A stretch of DNA of 64,000 bases from Clostridia bacterium. GTDB lineage: Bacteria; Bacillota; Clostridia; Christensenellales; Aristaeellaceae. The DNA lies in NCBI GenBank assembly GCA_024404245.1, contig JAKSQH010000003.1:1-64000 (forward strand), read 5' to 3'. Positions within the stretch are counted from its first letter, which is position 1. Each line of letters opens with the position of its first letter. A program made the translations under genes and the position numbers. Positions 53,287 through 62,577 of the stretch are shown here, one piece after another. Below the pieces are notes generated by a model. It was given only the letters and a program-made list of their open reading frames with translations. It ran no database searches and had not been told where the DNA came from.

Positions 53287-53925
53287 TTATATGCCTTTAA
53301 GCACGGTCTTCATTCCCTCAAGATGCGCTGTAAGGCTCACATCTTCGATGCTGAATGAACTCCCGTTGAAAATGACCGGCGTGAGCGATGCGTTGTATAC
53401 CCACGGGGTATCCACCATTGCGTCAAGACTGCCGGTTTCAAGAAATGTCTGCAAAGCGCGGATCGGAGTCGCGTGCGTGAAAACAGCGGCGGTCTGATCC
53501 GGGTGCGCGCAGGCGATATCACGCAGCGCGCGGATGAACCGCGTCAGCATATCCTGAACGGACTCCGCACCTTCCATTTCAAAATGCCCGATGTCTCCGC
53601 TCCACACAGCGAGCGGCCCGGGGTCAAGAAGCGCGATGTCCGTGTACTTCATGCCCTGCCACCGGGGAACGCGGATTTCACGCAGACGGGGGTCTGTCAA
53701 TACCGGCAGACCGAGCAGATCAGCTGTGGGCTGTGCTGTTTGCACGGCACGCTTCAGGTCGGCGGCGTATACCGCGGCGATCTGATAATGCTCCTTCAGA
53801 TAAGGAGCACAGCACGCTGCCTGACGAAAGCCGAGGCCGGAAAGCCCGGAATCCATCTGCCCGGTAAAAACACCGGTTTTGTTTGTGTCGCTCTCTCCGT
53901 GGCGGATCAGAATCAGGCGGGTCAT
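53287..53925 (-). CDS. Histidine phosphatase family protein
   Basis: 212 aa. The RHGE motif is at H9 (LILIRHGESDTN), the second catalytic His is in FTHATPIRAL, and REIRVPRWQGM holds the acid region. It differs from the enzyme at 23559-24173. GGAGG precedes ATG 53925. It lies 57 bp upstream of the MutS-like gene; the substrate is unknown (broad-specificity sugar- or nucleotide-phosphatase is typical). Confidence 0.88.
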   Translation of the reverse strand: MTRLILIRHGESDTNKTGVFTGQMDSGLSGLGFRQAACCAPYLKEHYQIAAVYAADLKRAVQTAQPTADLLGLPVLTDPRLREIRVPRWQGMKYTDIALLDPGPLAVWSGDIGHFEMEGAESVQDMLTRFIRALRDIACAHPDQTAAVFTHATPIRALQTFLETGSLDAMVDTPWVYNASLTPVIFNGSSFSIEDVSLTAHLEGMKTVLKGI

Positions 53926-53981
53926 TGTCTGCCTCCGGTAACAGAATTCATGTATACGCGATGACGCCGGTTCAAATGGGG

Positions 53982-54158
53982 TCAGTCTTCCTGCGCGGTG
54001 CTCCGTCTGCTGCCTGTGTTCCAGCATTCGTTTTTCAGGGAACCGTCACGGTAGGTTTCCTCGCGCGCGGTATAGACCTCGCTGTCACGGTCGTTGTCCG
54101 ACCAGCGTTCCGCCTCATGATCACGCTCTTGCTCATTACGATGATTCGCGGTTTTCAT
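53982..54158 (-). CDS. Small hydrophilic protein
   Basis: 58 aa, highly charged (MKTANHRNEQERDHEAERW... SRRSTAQED), without a membrane segment. AGAGG lies 7 nt before ATG 54158. It is intergenic to two clear genes on the same strand, which supports expression, but no family is recognised. Confidence 0.5.
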   Translation of the reverse strand: MKTANHRNEQERDHEAERWSDNDRDSEVYTAREETYRDGSLKNECWNTGSRRSTAQED

Positions 54159-54189
54159 ATGCAAGCCTCTTTTCGCCGCTGTCACGGTT

Positions 54190-54420
54190 TCAGTTCATGC
54201 CGCAGCCGGACTTATCCGGCCCTTCGGCTCCGGATACATAATGCCCGCGGAAAGCCATGTTGATTTCCCGCAACTCGGTTTTGCCCTCAATGTAGGCGTC
54301 ATACATGCGCTCCAGCCCCGGGGCGCAACCGTCGCACGCGCCTTCGGTATTACCGATTGCTTCCGCGACGATACGGGCGCGTTCTTCTTTTGTTGTGTCT
54401 TTAATCAGAATGCTTTTCAC
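54190..54420 (-). CDS. Small Cys-containing protein conserved in Clostridia
   Basis: 76 aa: MKSILIKDTTKEERARIVAEA, then CDGC (C29, C32), ELREINMAF and a C-terminal SGCGMN. The paired CDGC suggests metal or redox chemistry. I recall very similar short proteins in many Clostridia, sometimes mislabelled as PurH. AAGGAG precedes ATG 54420. First gene of the minus-strand unit leading to the MutS-like ATPase. Confidence 0.75.
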   Translation of the reverse strand: MKSILIKDTTKEERARIVAEAIGNTEGACDGCAPGLERMYDAYIEGKTELREINMAFRGHYVSGAEGPDKSGCGMN

Positions 54421-54596
54421 GGTAATCTCCTTATAACAGGACGGACACGTTACTTTTGTCCGCGGACCGGATACCGGCCGGCATCGCTTTCAGTGTGCCG
54501 GTAACGGAAACGATCGTGTTGATTCTATAATGTTTCAGCGTGCTTATTGTAGTGCGGGGAAGACGAAAGGTCAAGCATAAAGGATGTACGTACAGG

Positions 54597-54625
54597 TTGC
54601 GGATTTGGCTTTTATCGGGTACAAT
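54597..54625 (+). promoter_or_regulatory. Promoter of MATE gene
   Basis: TTGCGG (54597-54602), a 17-bp spacer and TACAAT (54620-54625), 40 bp before the start. Confidence 0.6.
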
Positions 54626-54664
54626 GGTTTTTGTTGAATAAATTTTGCCGGAGTGAATACGGAA

Positions 54665-56020
54665 ATGAGTGAAAACAAAAACGATGTAATGGGGACGATG
54701 CCCGTAGGCAAACTGCTGTTCACAACAGCGGTGCCTATGATGATTTCCATGCTGGTGCAGGCCTGCTATAACATTGTGGACAGTCTGTTTGTGTCCCGTG
54801 TCAGCGAGCAGGCGCTCAACGCGGTGTCCCTGGCTTTCCCGCTGCAGACGCTGATGATCGGCTTCGGTATCGGCACCGCGGTGGGCACAAACGCGCTGAT
54901 GTCGCGCTATCTTGGCGCGAAAGACCAGGAAAACGCGGACCGCGCCGCCAACACCGGCATTCTGCTCAGCCTGCTGACCGGTCTGCTGTTCGCCGTGATC
55001 GGGCTGACCTGTTCCGGCTGGTTCTTCAATGTACTGACGGATAACGAGGTGATCCGGAACTACGGCAGACAGTATTGCATGATCTGTCTGTCATTCTCTG
55101 TCGGCTTTTTCCTGCAGTCCACCTTTGAACGGATGCTGACCGCGACCGGGCGCAGCAAACTGGCTATGGTGTGCCAGCTGTCCGGCGCGATCACGAATAT
55201 CGTACTGGATCCCGTGTTCATTTTCGGGCTCGGACCGGTTCCGAAAATGGAGGTTGCCGGCGCTGCTGTGGCGACCGTGATCGGCCAGTGGGTGGCCGCG
55301 GGTCTGGCAATGATCCTTGTGCTGAAAAAAGTGCCGGAGATCCATCCGGATCTGAAGAAACTGAAATTCCATGTGCCGACCGTGCGCGCGATTTACCGTA
55401 TCGGCATACCGAGCATTGTGATGCAGTGCATCAGTTCGGTGATGAATTTCGGCATGAACATGATTCTGATTTCCTTCACGGAAACCGCTACGGCGGTCTT
55501 CGGTGTGTACTATAAGCTGCAGAGCTTCATCTTTATGCCTGTGTTCGGGCTGAATACCGGCATGATTCCGATTATTTCCTACAATTACGGCGCGAGAAAG
55601 CCGGACAGGCTGTGGGCTACGGTGAAAATCGCGATTATGACCGCTGTCGGTATCATGATTGCCGGAACAATCGTTTTCCTTGCGATTCCGGGTCTGCTGC
55701 TGAGCATTTTCAACGCTTCGGATACAATGCTCAGTATCGGTATCAAAGCGTTGCGTATCATTTCAATCCATTTCCCGCTGGCGGGATTCTGCATTATCGC
55801 CGGATCTGTTTTCCAGTCCGTGGGTGAACCGAATCACAGTGTGATCTGCTCCCTGTGCCGTCAGCTGGTTGTGCTGTTGCCCGGCGCGTGGATTCTCGGC
55901 AAACTCGGCGGTCTGGACGCGGTATGGTTCTCCTTCCCGCTGGCGGAACTGGTGAGCCTTCTGCTGTCTGTGATTTTCATGATCAAAACGGTCAAATCGG
56001 TCAGGAAACAATTCGCTTAA
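54665..56020 (+). CDS. MATE-family efflux transporter
   Basis: 451 aa with twelve membrane segments, starting VGKLLFTTAVPMMISMLVQACYNIVDSLFVSRVSE, the NorM/DinF-like MATE pattern, and repeated in the second half (RIGIPSIVMQCISSVMNFGMNMIL). These export drugs or metabolites using a Na+ or H+ gradient. ATG 54665 was chosen with CCGGAG 11 nt upstream. Monocistronic, closed by a terminator. Confidence 0.93.
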   Translation: MSENKNDVMGTMPVGKLLFTTAVPMMISMLVQACYNIVDSLFVSRVSEQALNAVSLAFPLQTLMIGFGIGTAVGTNALMSRYLGAKDQENADRAANTGILLSLLTGLLFAVIGLTCSGWFFNVLTDNEVIRNYGRQYCMICLSFSVGFFLQSTFERMLTATGRSKLAMVCQLSGAITNIVLDPVFIFGLGPVPKMEVAGAAVATVIGQWVAAGLAMILVLKKVPEIHPDLKKLKFHVPTVRAIYRIGIPSIVMQCISSVMNFGMNMILISFTETATAVFGVYYKLQSFIFMPVFGLNTGMIPIISYNYGARKPDRLWATVKIAIMTAVGIMIAGTIVFLAIPGLLLSIFNASDTMLSIGIKALRIISIHFPLAGFCIIAGSVFQSVGEPNHSVICSLCRQLVVLLPGAWILGKLGGLDAVWFSFPLAELVSLLLSVIFMIKTVKSVRKQFA

Positions 56021-56041
56021 AAAACCATCCTGATCTTTCGG

Positions 56042-56075
56042 CGGACCGGAATTCGCTTCCGGTCCGTTTCTTTGT
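56042..56075 (+). terminator. Terminator of MATE gene
   Basis: CGGACCGGAA (56042-56051) pairs with TTCCGGTCCG (56057-56066), then TTTCTTTG. Confidence 0.85.
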
Positions 56076-56217
56076 AAAGACAGATGGAGAAAATGTTCCG
56101 TTTTTGTACAGAAACATCGGAAACACTGTACTTTTTCCGACGGAATGTATATAATTCAATAAAAGTTATTTTCTGTCAAGCATGATGCGGACCGTGAATA
56201 TCAAAGGAGGGGTATCA

Positions 56218-57078
56218 ATGAAAATTGTTTTGGCAGGCGCTTTCGGTAAACTCGGCGGCGAGATTCTGAAGGTGCTGTGTGAGAGCGGCAGCGAGGTGAT
56301 TGCCGCGGACCTGAAAGAGGGCAGGGTTGACGGGCTGAACGGCGGATACACATTCGTGCCGATTGACGCCACGAAACCGGAAACGCTCAAAGGGCTGTGC
56401 GACGGCGCGGATATCGTGATTACCACAATGGGGTTGACCACATCCTCCACCGTTGTGACGGCGTATGATGTGGACCATAAGGGCAATCTGAACCTGCTGA
56501 ACGAGGCGAAAGCAGCCGGCGTGAAAAAGTTCAACTACATTTCCGTCATCAGCTGCGATGAGCCCGGCGCTGAAAAGGTACCCATGCTTCACGCGAAATA
56601 TCTTTTTGAGCAGGACCTGAAAGCGAGCGGCATGAACTATGTGATTTACCGCCCGACAGGGTATTTCTACGATATTGTGAAGGTGTTCCGTCCGTTTATT
56701 GAGAAAGGCGAGATGCAGCTGCTGAAGGGCTACGGAAAAGTGCGTGCCAATGTGGTGGACTGCCCCGATTTCGCGCGGTTTATTGTGCAGCATATGGATG
56801 ACACCGATAAGGTGTACAGCGTCGGCGGTAAGGAAACCTACACGTATGAGGAAATGGCGAAAATGAGCTTTGACGCGGCCGGCAAGCCCACGCAGATCAA
56901 GTACGCGCCCGGCTGGCTGTTCAACGTGCTGGCGAACCTGCCGAAGATGAAAAAGCAGGGTAAGCACGATGTGATGCTGTTCGGCAAGTGGACGCTGAGC
57001 CATGATCTGGTCGGTGAAACCAAAGTAGGCGAGCACAGCTTCGCGGCATACCTGAAAGAAGTATTCGGCAAAGCGTGA
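56218..57078 (+). CDS. NAD(P)-binding NmrA/SDR-like protein
   Basis: 286 aa. The Rossmann start is KIVLAGAFGKLGGEIL, with DLKEGR marking the cofactor-discriminating position; the later YISVISCDEPGAE and MLHAKYLFEQDLKASG motifs are typical of NmrA-like and atypical SDR proteins. No classical YxxxK catalytic pair is clear. AAAGGAGG precedes ATG 56218. It is followed at 17 bp by a DUF1295-like membrane protein, possibly a reductase pair acting on a lipid or isoprenoid. Confidence 0.85.
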   Translation: MKIVLAGAFGKLGGEILKVLCESGSEVIAADLKEGRVDGLNGGYTFVPIDATKPETLKGLCDGADIVITTMGLTTSSTVVTAYDVDHKGNLNLLNEAKAAGVKKFNYISVISCDEPGAEKVPMLHAKYLFEQDLKASGMNYVIYRPTGYFYDIVKVFRPFIEKGEMQLLKGYGKVRANVVDCPDFARFIVQHMDDTDKVYSVGGKETYTYEEMAKMSFDAAGKPTQIKYAPGWLFNVLANLPKMKKQGKHDVMLFGKWTLSHDLVGETKVGEHSFAAYLKEVFGKA

Positions 57079-57095
57079 TATGAAAGAGGTGCATA

Positions 57096-57908
57096 ATGAT
57101 GAGCGCTTTCCCTGAAGGAGTATGGATTCTGCTGGCTGTAAGCGCGGTGTTCTGCGCGATCGGCTTCAAAAAGACGGTCTGGTTCCTGAGCATCGGCTAC
57201 GGTATGTCCACGGCGGCGTTGGGTGCCGCACTGCTGATTATGGGTCTGAGCCGCGGGGCGTGCGGTATCGCGTACATTGCCCAGTGCGTTTTGCTGGTTG
57301 TGTACGGCTTCCGCCTCGGCGGGTTTATCCTCATCCGTGAACTGAAAAACGCGAACTACAGGAAGAAGATTGACGCGGAGTTTGATCCAAAGAAGAAAAC
57401 ACCGGTGTTTGTGAATGCCGCGATCTGGATCACGGTTGCTTTCCTGTACTTCATGGAAACCTCTCCCGTATTCTACCGCCTGGCGAACGGTCATGCCGCG
57501 GCGGCGGACGCGTGTGAGTGGATCGGTCTTATGATCAGCGTGATCGGTGTGACACTGGAAACGCTCGCTGACAAACAGAAGAGCGCGCAGAAGAAAGTGA
57601 ACCCCAATGCTCCGGCGATGAAGGGCCTGTATAAAATGTGCCGCTGCCCGAACTACTTCGGCGAGATCGTGTTCTGGACAGGTGTATTCGTATCCGGGCT
57701 GAGCATCCTCGGCGGCTGGCAGTGGCTGATCGCCGGTCTGGGCTGGGTGTGCATCGTTTACGTGATGTTCAACGGCGCGCAGCGGCTTGAAAAACGGCAG
57801 AATAAAAACTACGGCGGAATGGCGGAATATCGCGCGTACGCGGATAAAACGCCGATCATTATCCCGTTGCTGCCGGTCTATCATCTTGTAAAGGAAGAAA
57901 AAAAGTAA
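57096..57908 (+). CDS. DUF1295/steroid 5-alpha-reductase-like membrane protein
   Basis: 270 aa, six membrane segments. The C-terminal signature GLYKMCRCPNYFGEIVFWTGVFV and the final EYRAYADKTPIIIPLLP match the DUF1295/isoprenylcysteine-methyltransferase-like fold that includes steroid reductases. AGAGGTG precedes ATG 57096. Together with the NmrA-like protein it may form a two-gene reductive unit. Confidence 0.85.
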   Translation: MMSAFPEGVWILLAVSAVFCAIGFKKTVWFLSIGYGMSTAALGAALLIMGLSRGACGIAYIAQCVLLVVYGFRLGGFILIRELKNANYRKKIDAEFDPKKKTPVFVNAAIWITVAFLYFMETSPVFYRLANGHAAAADACEWIGLMISVIGVTLETLADKQKSAQKKVNPNAPAMKGLYKMCRCPNYFGEIVFWTGVFVSGLSILGGWQWLIAGLGWVCIVYVMFNGAQRLEKRQNKNYGGMAEYRAYADKTPIIIPLLPVYHLVKEEKK

Positions 57909-57915
57909 CAACGGG

Positions 57916-57965
57916 CAAAAGAAACACCGCGGCGGTTTGTGTGATCCGCCGCGGTGTTTCTTTTG
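57916..57965. terminator. Bidirectional terminator
   Basis: A perfect 20-bp stem (57916-57935 with 57946-57965) with a 10-nt loop; CAAAAG/CTTTTG ends give T-runs on both strands. Shared by the DUF1295-like gene and the minus-strand C11 protease gene. Confidence 0.92.
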
Positions 57966-57968
57966 CGA

Positions 57969-60899
57969 TTACAGCGCCGGTGTCCAGTGCTGCTGCTGAT
58001 AGATATCCGTGAGGCACCAGGTGACGAGAACCTTACTGTCTGCTCCGAGGTCCGTGTTGGCAATCTCAACGGTGTTGCCCAGCGTGATCTCTTCACCGAG
58101 ACGGTAGCTGTCCTTATATTCACCGCTGTAGGAGTAATAGTCGCACAGGAAGGAAACCTTGTCGCCTTTGCCGATGCCGATCATCGTCTTGGGTACGGTA
58201 TCGGTTTCTCCGCCGGGATATACGCGGCGCGCGCCGGCGATGTAGCCGTCCGGATTATCCGAATCAAACACGATGATCAGCTGAGCCTGCTCGCCGTTGA
58301 GCAGTACGGGGGTATAGCCGGTAATGCTGTACGCGTCGCCTTCCTCCCAGGAGTCCAGATAATAATAGGCGATAGGCTGCTTGTCAATGGAAAGCCAGGT
58401 GTTGTCGTAAGCGCCGATCAGATCGCCTTTTTCGGTGAAATCGACGGTGGTATCCGTACCGAGATCGATGTAGCCTTTTCCGTCATCAACGAACACGTTG
58501 ATCAGCGCGGATTCGACCAGATTCCACTGGTCTTCCGGCAGAAGAAGGACGTTCTGTCCATTCTGTTCCGTCCAGACAAGACCGGATTCGTCAAACTGAT
58601 TGGCGGCGATATAGTTCGCTGTTTCCTCCACCGTCATGGAACGGCCGGAAAGGAAATCCAGCGCGGATGAACCGTAACCGCCGACAGTCGCGGAGGAACC
58701 GCCGCCCATGAAGAGAGACAGCAGGTCCGAAATGCCGGAAGCGGAGGATGAACCGTAGGAAGGCGCGCTGTAGCCGGACCCGGTCAGTGAACCGAACAGC
58801 GAGTTCATTGAATAACCGGAGGAACCGCTGCCACCCGCCGCGATCTGGCCGGAGGTTTCAAGCCCCGCGAATTCCCTGATCGCGGAAACATAATCCGCGT
58901 CCATGCCGATGGCGTTGTATGTGCTGACGGCCGCGCTCACATTGCTGACTTTCTTATAGGGGAAGTATACGGACAGACCGTAGGCGTTGGTCATGTTGGA
59001 AGCTGTGCGGTTATACTTGACGGCGCCTCTTACGGCTTCCGCCAGAGCATCCGCTTCATCAGTCTGCACGCGCGTGGCGAAGTCAACCACGTCCACCATG
59101 TCAATACGGGAGGATTGGGCAAATTCACGCGCGTTGTTGCGCGCTGTGGAAATGGCCGCGTAATTGTTGTCCTTCATGGATTCGGTCAGCTTCTGCGCGA
59201 AAGCCTTGAGCCCGGAGGGTACGGTATTGGTCAGCTCGGCCAGGTCGGTTACGGACAGGGTCGTGCCCTGGCCGCGGCACTGCTGCGCGCAAACCGTGAC
59301 AAAGTCATCGGCGATGATTTTGCCCAGATCAATGGTCTTCATGGAAGTGTTATCGGAAAGGGCAGTCAGCCAGTTGGTATAGAACCAGCCGACACCGGGT
59401 TCGGTTTCCTCGCTGCCGATGAGGTAATCGGCATGCTTGCTCAGCATGAGACCGTTTTCCAGAGTGGCCATGAGGCAGGCGTCAAAGCCGATGAAGTCAA
59501 ACTTCACACCGCCGTCCGTCAGCGCGGTGTTGATGCCGGCCAGCGTCATGGAACCGGAAGAGGTGAATTTCTCATCGTGACCGAAGCCGGAAATGGATCC
59601 GCCGCCGTGATCCCAGAAGATCAGGTCATAGCGGTCGGCCGGGAAATTCTTTTTGCCGTACTGAATGAATTTGCTCAGTGTGGACGGTGTTGTCATGGCC
59701 ACATTGCCCATGTTCTGCTCAAGACACCTGATTTTGCCGCCGCTGATCTGCCAGATCTGGTTGACGGAACTGGAAACCGCGCTGTTCCGCCAGGAACGGC
59801 AGCCGCCGGTGTACACGATCAGATTGATCCGATCGGAAAGGGTGGCGGCGCACATTTCCTTCAGGTCGGACGTGGCCATGCCGCTCTGGGATTCCAGATC
59901 GGCACCGCACATATATACCATAATGGTGATTGTGTCATTGCCGTTGCCTTTGATCTTTGTATACTTGGCGCGGGAACCCTTCGCCACGGTTCTGTCCACC
60001 TTGCCGCCGGCAGAGGAGGAAGACGATACCGCGGGCGCGGATGAGACGGATGAGGCGGTCATGCCGCCCAGCAGCGAAGAAAGATCGCCGGAGGACAGCG
60101 TGGAGGACTGACCGCCGAACAGACCGGGCAGATCATACACACTGCCGGAGTTGCTGCCGAACATGCTCAGCAGACCCGACAGCATATCGGTGCCGGACGA
60201 TGAGGAAGACAGGGAAGACGAAACGGAGTTTCCTGTCTGCCCTGAACTGCTGACAACCTGACTGATGACATCCGATACATCAGAGGTATCGCTGCCGCCG
60301 CCGAACAGACCGGCCAGTTTGCCGCCGCCCAGCAGCACAACCGCCGCGATCACAATCAGGAAAAGCTTGCTGCTGCAACCGGAATTGGCTTTTGTGCCGG
60401 ATGCGCGCTGAACAGTGGACGCGGGACGCGCGGGCTGCGGGGTGTGCTGCGCCTGCTGCGTTGCCTGCTGCTGCGCGCCTGCCGCGAAGGGAACGCTCTG
60501 CTGCGTGTTCTGTTGCGGACGCGTCTGCCCGAAAGGACTTTGCTGCGCGGGGCGGGACTGACTGAAAGAATTCTGCTGCGCGGGGCGGGACTGCCCGAAA
60601 GGATTCTGCTGCGCCGGACGGGTTTGCCCGTATGTGTTCTGCTGCGTATTCTGCGCTTGCCCGAAGAAGCCGCTCTGCTGGGGGCGTGTCTGCTGGGGGC
60701 GTGTCTGCTGAGGCCGCGTCTGCTGAGACTGCGCTTGCTGAGGCCGCGTCTGCTGAGGACGGCTGTTTCCGCCGAGATGCTGGGAATGGTCTACATTGCC
60801 GACTTTGCCCGTACCGAGACCTTCACCTTCGCGCTCGACGCCCTTACCGCCGCTTACGACCTTCTTCTGCCTGCCTACGGGGCGTTTACTTCTGTCCAT
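57969..60899 (-). CDS. Membrane-anchored clostripain-family (C11) protease with Gln/Pro-rich tail
   Basis: 976 aa. Residues ~45-160 are repeats of TRPQQ and (G/S)Q(T/S)RPAQQ(N/S); one membrane helix is at ~178-192 (KLFLIVIAAVVLL). Ser/Gly-rich linkers (~205-320) then lead to a C11 domain: MVYMCGADLESQSG, catalytic H431 in FWDHGGG, catalytic C475 in FDACLMA. A second Ser/Gly linker and a C-terminal beta domain follow. The tail before the helix should be cytoplasmic and the protease outside. ATG 60899 has GGAGG 11 nt upstream. It lies 33 bp downstream of the GH43 gene on the same strand. Confidence 0.88.
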   Translation of the reverse strand: MDRSKRPVGRQKKVVSGGKGVEREGEGLGTGKVGNVDHSQHLGGNSRPQQTRPQQAQSQQTRPQQTRPQQTRPQQSGFFGQAQNTQQNTYGQTRPAQQNPFGQSRPAQQNSFSQSRPAQQSPFGQTRPQQNTQQSVPFAAGAQQQATQQAQHTPQPARPASTVQRASGTKANSGCSSKLFLIVIAAVVLLGGGKLAGLFGGGSDTSDVSDVISQVVSSSGQTGNSVSSSLSSSSSGTDMLSGLLSMFGSNSGSVYDLPGLFGGQSSTLSSGDLSSLLGGMTASSVSSAPAVSSSSSAGGKVDRTVAKGSRAKYTKIKGNGNDTITIMVYMCGADLESQSGMATSDLKEMCAATLSDRINLIVYTGGCRSWRNSAVSSSVNQIWQISGGKIRCLEQNMGNVAMTTPSTLSKFIQYGKKNFPADRYDLIFWDHGGGSISGFGHDEKFTSSGSMTLAGINTALTDGGVKFDFIGFDACLMATLENGLMLSKHADYLIGSEETEPGVGWFYTNWLTALSDNTSMKTIDLGKIIADDFVTVCAQQCRGQGTTLSVTDLAELTNTVPSGLKAFAQKLTESMKDNNYAAISTARNNAREFAQSSRIDMVDVVDFATRVQTDEADALAEAVRGAVKYNRTASNMTNAYGLSVYFPYKKVSNVSAAVSTYNAIGMDADYVSAIREFAGLETSGQIAAGGSGSSGYSMNSLFGSLTGSGYSAPSYGSSSASGISDLLSLFMGGGSSATVGGYGSSALDFLSGRSMTVEETANYIAANQFDESGLVWTEQNGQNVLLLPEDQWNLVESALINVFVDDGKGYIDLGTDTTVDFTEKGDLIGAYDNTWLSIDKQPIAYYYLDSWEEGDAYSITGYTPVLLNGEQAQLIIVFDSDNPDGYIAGARRVYPGGETDTVPKTMIGIGKGDKVSFLCDYYSYSGEYKDSYRLGEEITLGNTVEIANTDLGADSKVLVTWCLTDIYQQQHWTPAL

Positions 60900-60932
60900 G
60901 GTTGCTGTTACCTCCTTGTGTATTGCCTGTAA

Positions 60933-62402
60933 TCAGTGAATGTATTCAAAATCAGAGAAGACCGCTTTACCGCCGTGGCCGAAGGCGCACAGCGCTATCC
61001 GGGCTCCCATGAAATGATCCAGTGTGTAACGCAGTTTGTGTTCATCACCGGCCGGCTGCCAGCCGTTTCCTGTGTCATACAGAAAACGGACGGTGTCCTT
61101 CAGGTCTGTAAAGTCAAAATCCGCCCTCAGCCGGAGAACAGACGTGTTTACCGGAATCAATGCTTTATCCGGCAGGACGTCCGCCTGAACGGATGCACCT
61201 TCGCGGCTGTGCAGCACCAGACGGAAACCGCTGTCCGTACGCTCCGCGAGCAGGGCGGCGAAACAACCCTGCAACGCGCAAAGACCGGCGCGGTCACCGG
61301 TTTTCAACCCGCCCGCGTTCAGTGTGACGGTGAAGCTTGCCTTCGGACCGAAGATACGCTGGGTGAGCGTGTTTTTCGCGTGAGTGAGATCCGGCGCCGG
61401 AAGCGCGGTCAGTTCATATCCGCGTGCGGTAAACGCGAAGCCGGAGGTATCCGGCATGTGGTTCCATTGCCAGTAATCGGCGGGCGCGCCTTCACGGAGT
61501 GTATCGGAACCGTAAAGCGGACGTAACGCGTCTTCACAAACCGGCAGGTCGAGCGTTTTCACATCTGGCTGCAGCTTCGGAAAACCGTTTTCCCATACCA
61601 TGGGCACCAGTACAGGCATCCGGCCGCAGGCTCCGCGGTCCTGAAAGAGTATTGCGAACCAACGCCCGTCCGGGGTGTCCACGATTCCGCCCTGGGCAAC
61701 ACCCATGTTGAAAAAACCGAGGTCATCATCGTAAATATCGCGCCCGGTGAATTCGCCGGTCAGGCTGTCCGCGCACCAGCAGGCTTCGGTACGGCGCTTT
61801 GTGCCGTCAGACGCCCAGTGGATCAGAAACAGATAGTATTTCCCGCTGATCTTATACAGGTGGGAACCTTCAAAACCGAGTGGCATGTTTTCCTGCCTGT
61901 CGCGGAGAATGACGCGTTCAAGCCCGCCTTCTTTCGGTCTGCTGAGATCCGGCTCCATTTCGGTAAGGTGTATCTCCCGGTTGCCGGAAACAATATACAC
62001 GCGCCCGTCGTCATCAAAGAGCACGGAGCAGTCGTGAAAAAAACATCCTTCAATAATATGCTTTTCCCACGGGCCTGACGGGTCCGATGCCGAAAAACAG
62101 TAGGTTTTGTGTGTGTCGTTGCAGACAAACAGCAGATAAAAAACCCCGTTGTGGTATCTCAGCGATCCGGCCCACATACCCTTGCCGTAAATATCCCCGC
62201 CGTCCAGACGCTGACGCGGTGTTCCGTCCGGCACGGAAAATACATGGCACAGGAGCTCCCAACGCACCAGATCCTTTGAAACGAGAATGTCTCCCCCGGG
62301 AAACATGTGCATGGTTGTGGTGACCATATAATATGTATCACCGACACGGATCACATCCGGGTCCGGATAATCGGCGTACAGAACAGGGTTTGAAAAAATC
62401 AT
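60933..62402 (-). CDS. Glycoside hydrolase family 43 (xylosidase/arabinosidase-like)
   Basis: 489 aa, cytoplasmic. The five-bladed propeller domain carries the base D14 in ADYPDPDVIRV, the modulator D124 in FHDCSVLFDD and the acid E178 in GFEGSHLYK. A ~170-residue C-terminal beta-sandwich follows, as in GH43 enzymes of the XynB type. I chose ATG 62402 because GGAGG lies 5 nt upstream. It probably cleaves xylo- or arabino-oligosaccharides. Upstream of a C11 protease gene and downstream of an esterase gene, all on the minus strand. Confidence 0.9.
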   Translation of the reverse strand: MIFSNPVLYADYPDPDVIRVGDTYYMVTTTMHMFPGGDILVSKDLVRWELLCHVFSVPDGTPRQRLDGGDIYGKGMWAGSLRYHNGVFYLLFVCNDTHKTYCFSASDPSGPWEKHIIEGCFFHDCSVLFDDDGRVYIVSGNREIHLTEMEPDLSRPKEGGLERVILRDRQENMPLGFEGSHLYKISGKYYLFLIHWASDGTKRRTEACWCADSLTGEFTGRDIYDDDLGFFNMGVAQGGIVDTPDGRWFAILFQDRGACGRMPVLVPMVWENGFPKLQPDVKTLDLPVCEDALRPLYGSDTLREGAPADYWQWNHMPDTSGFAFTARGYELTALPAPDLTHAKNTLTQRIFGPKASFTVTLNAGGLKTGDRAGLCALQGCFAALLAERTDSGFRLVLHSREGASVQADVLPDKALIPVNTSVLRLRADFDFTDLKDTVRFLYDTGNGWQPAGDEHKLRYTLDHFMGARIALCAFGHGGKAVFSDFEYIH

Positions 62403-62526
62403 CTGGGCCTCCGTGAATGCGAACGTATGATACCGCCGCGCGACGCTTCGGTTCACATTAATTCATTATATCATTGTTGATTGCGCATGTACAACAGAAC
62501 ACGTTCATTCCGCTTCTGTTTTTTGC

Positions 62527-62562
62527 GAAAAAGAGGAGACCGGAAAGAATTCCGGCCTCCGG
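62527..62562 (-). terminator. Terminator of carboxylesterase gene
   Basis: Read on minus, GGAGGCCGGAA pairs with TTCCGGTCTCC (62533-62560) and is followed by TTTTT. Confidence 0.72.
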
Positions 62563-62577
62563 CCATGCCACGCGGAT

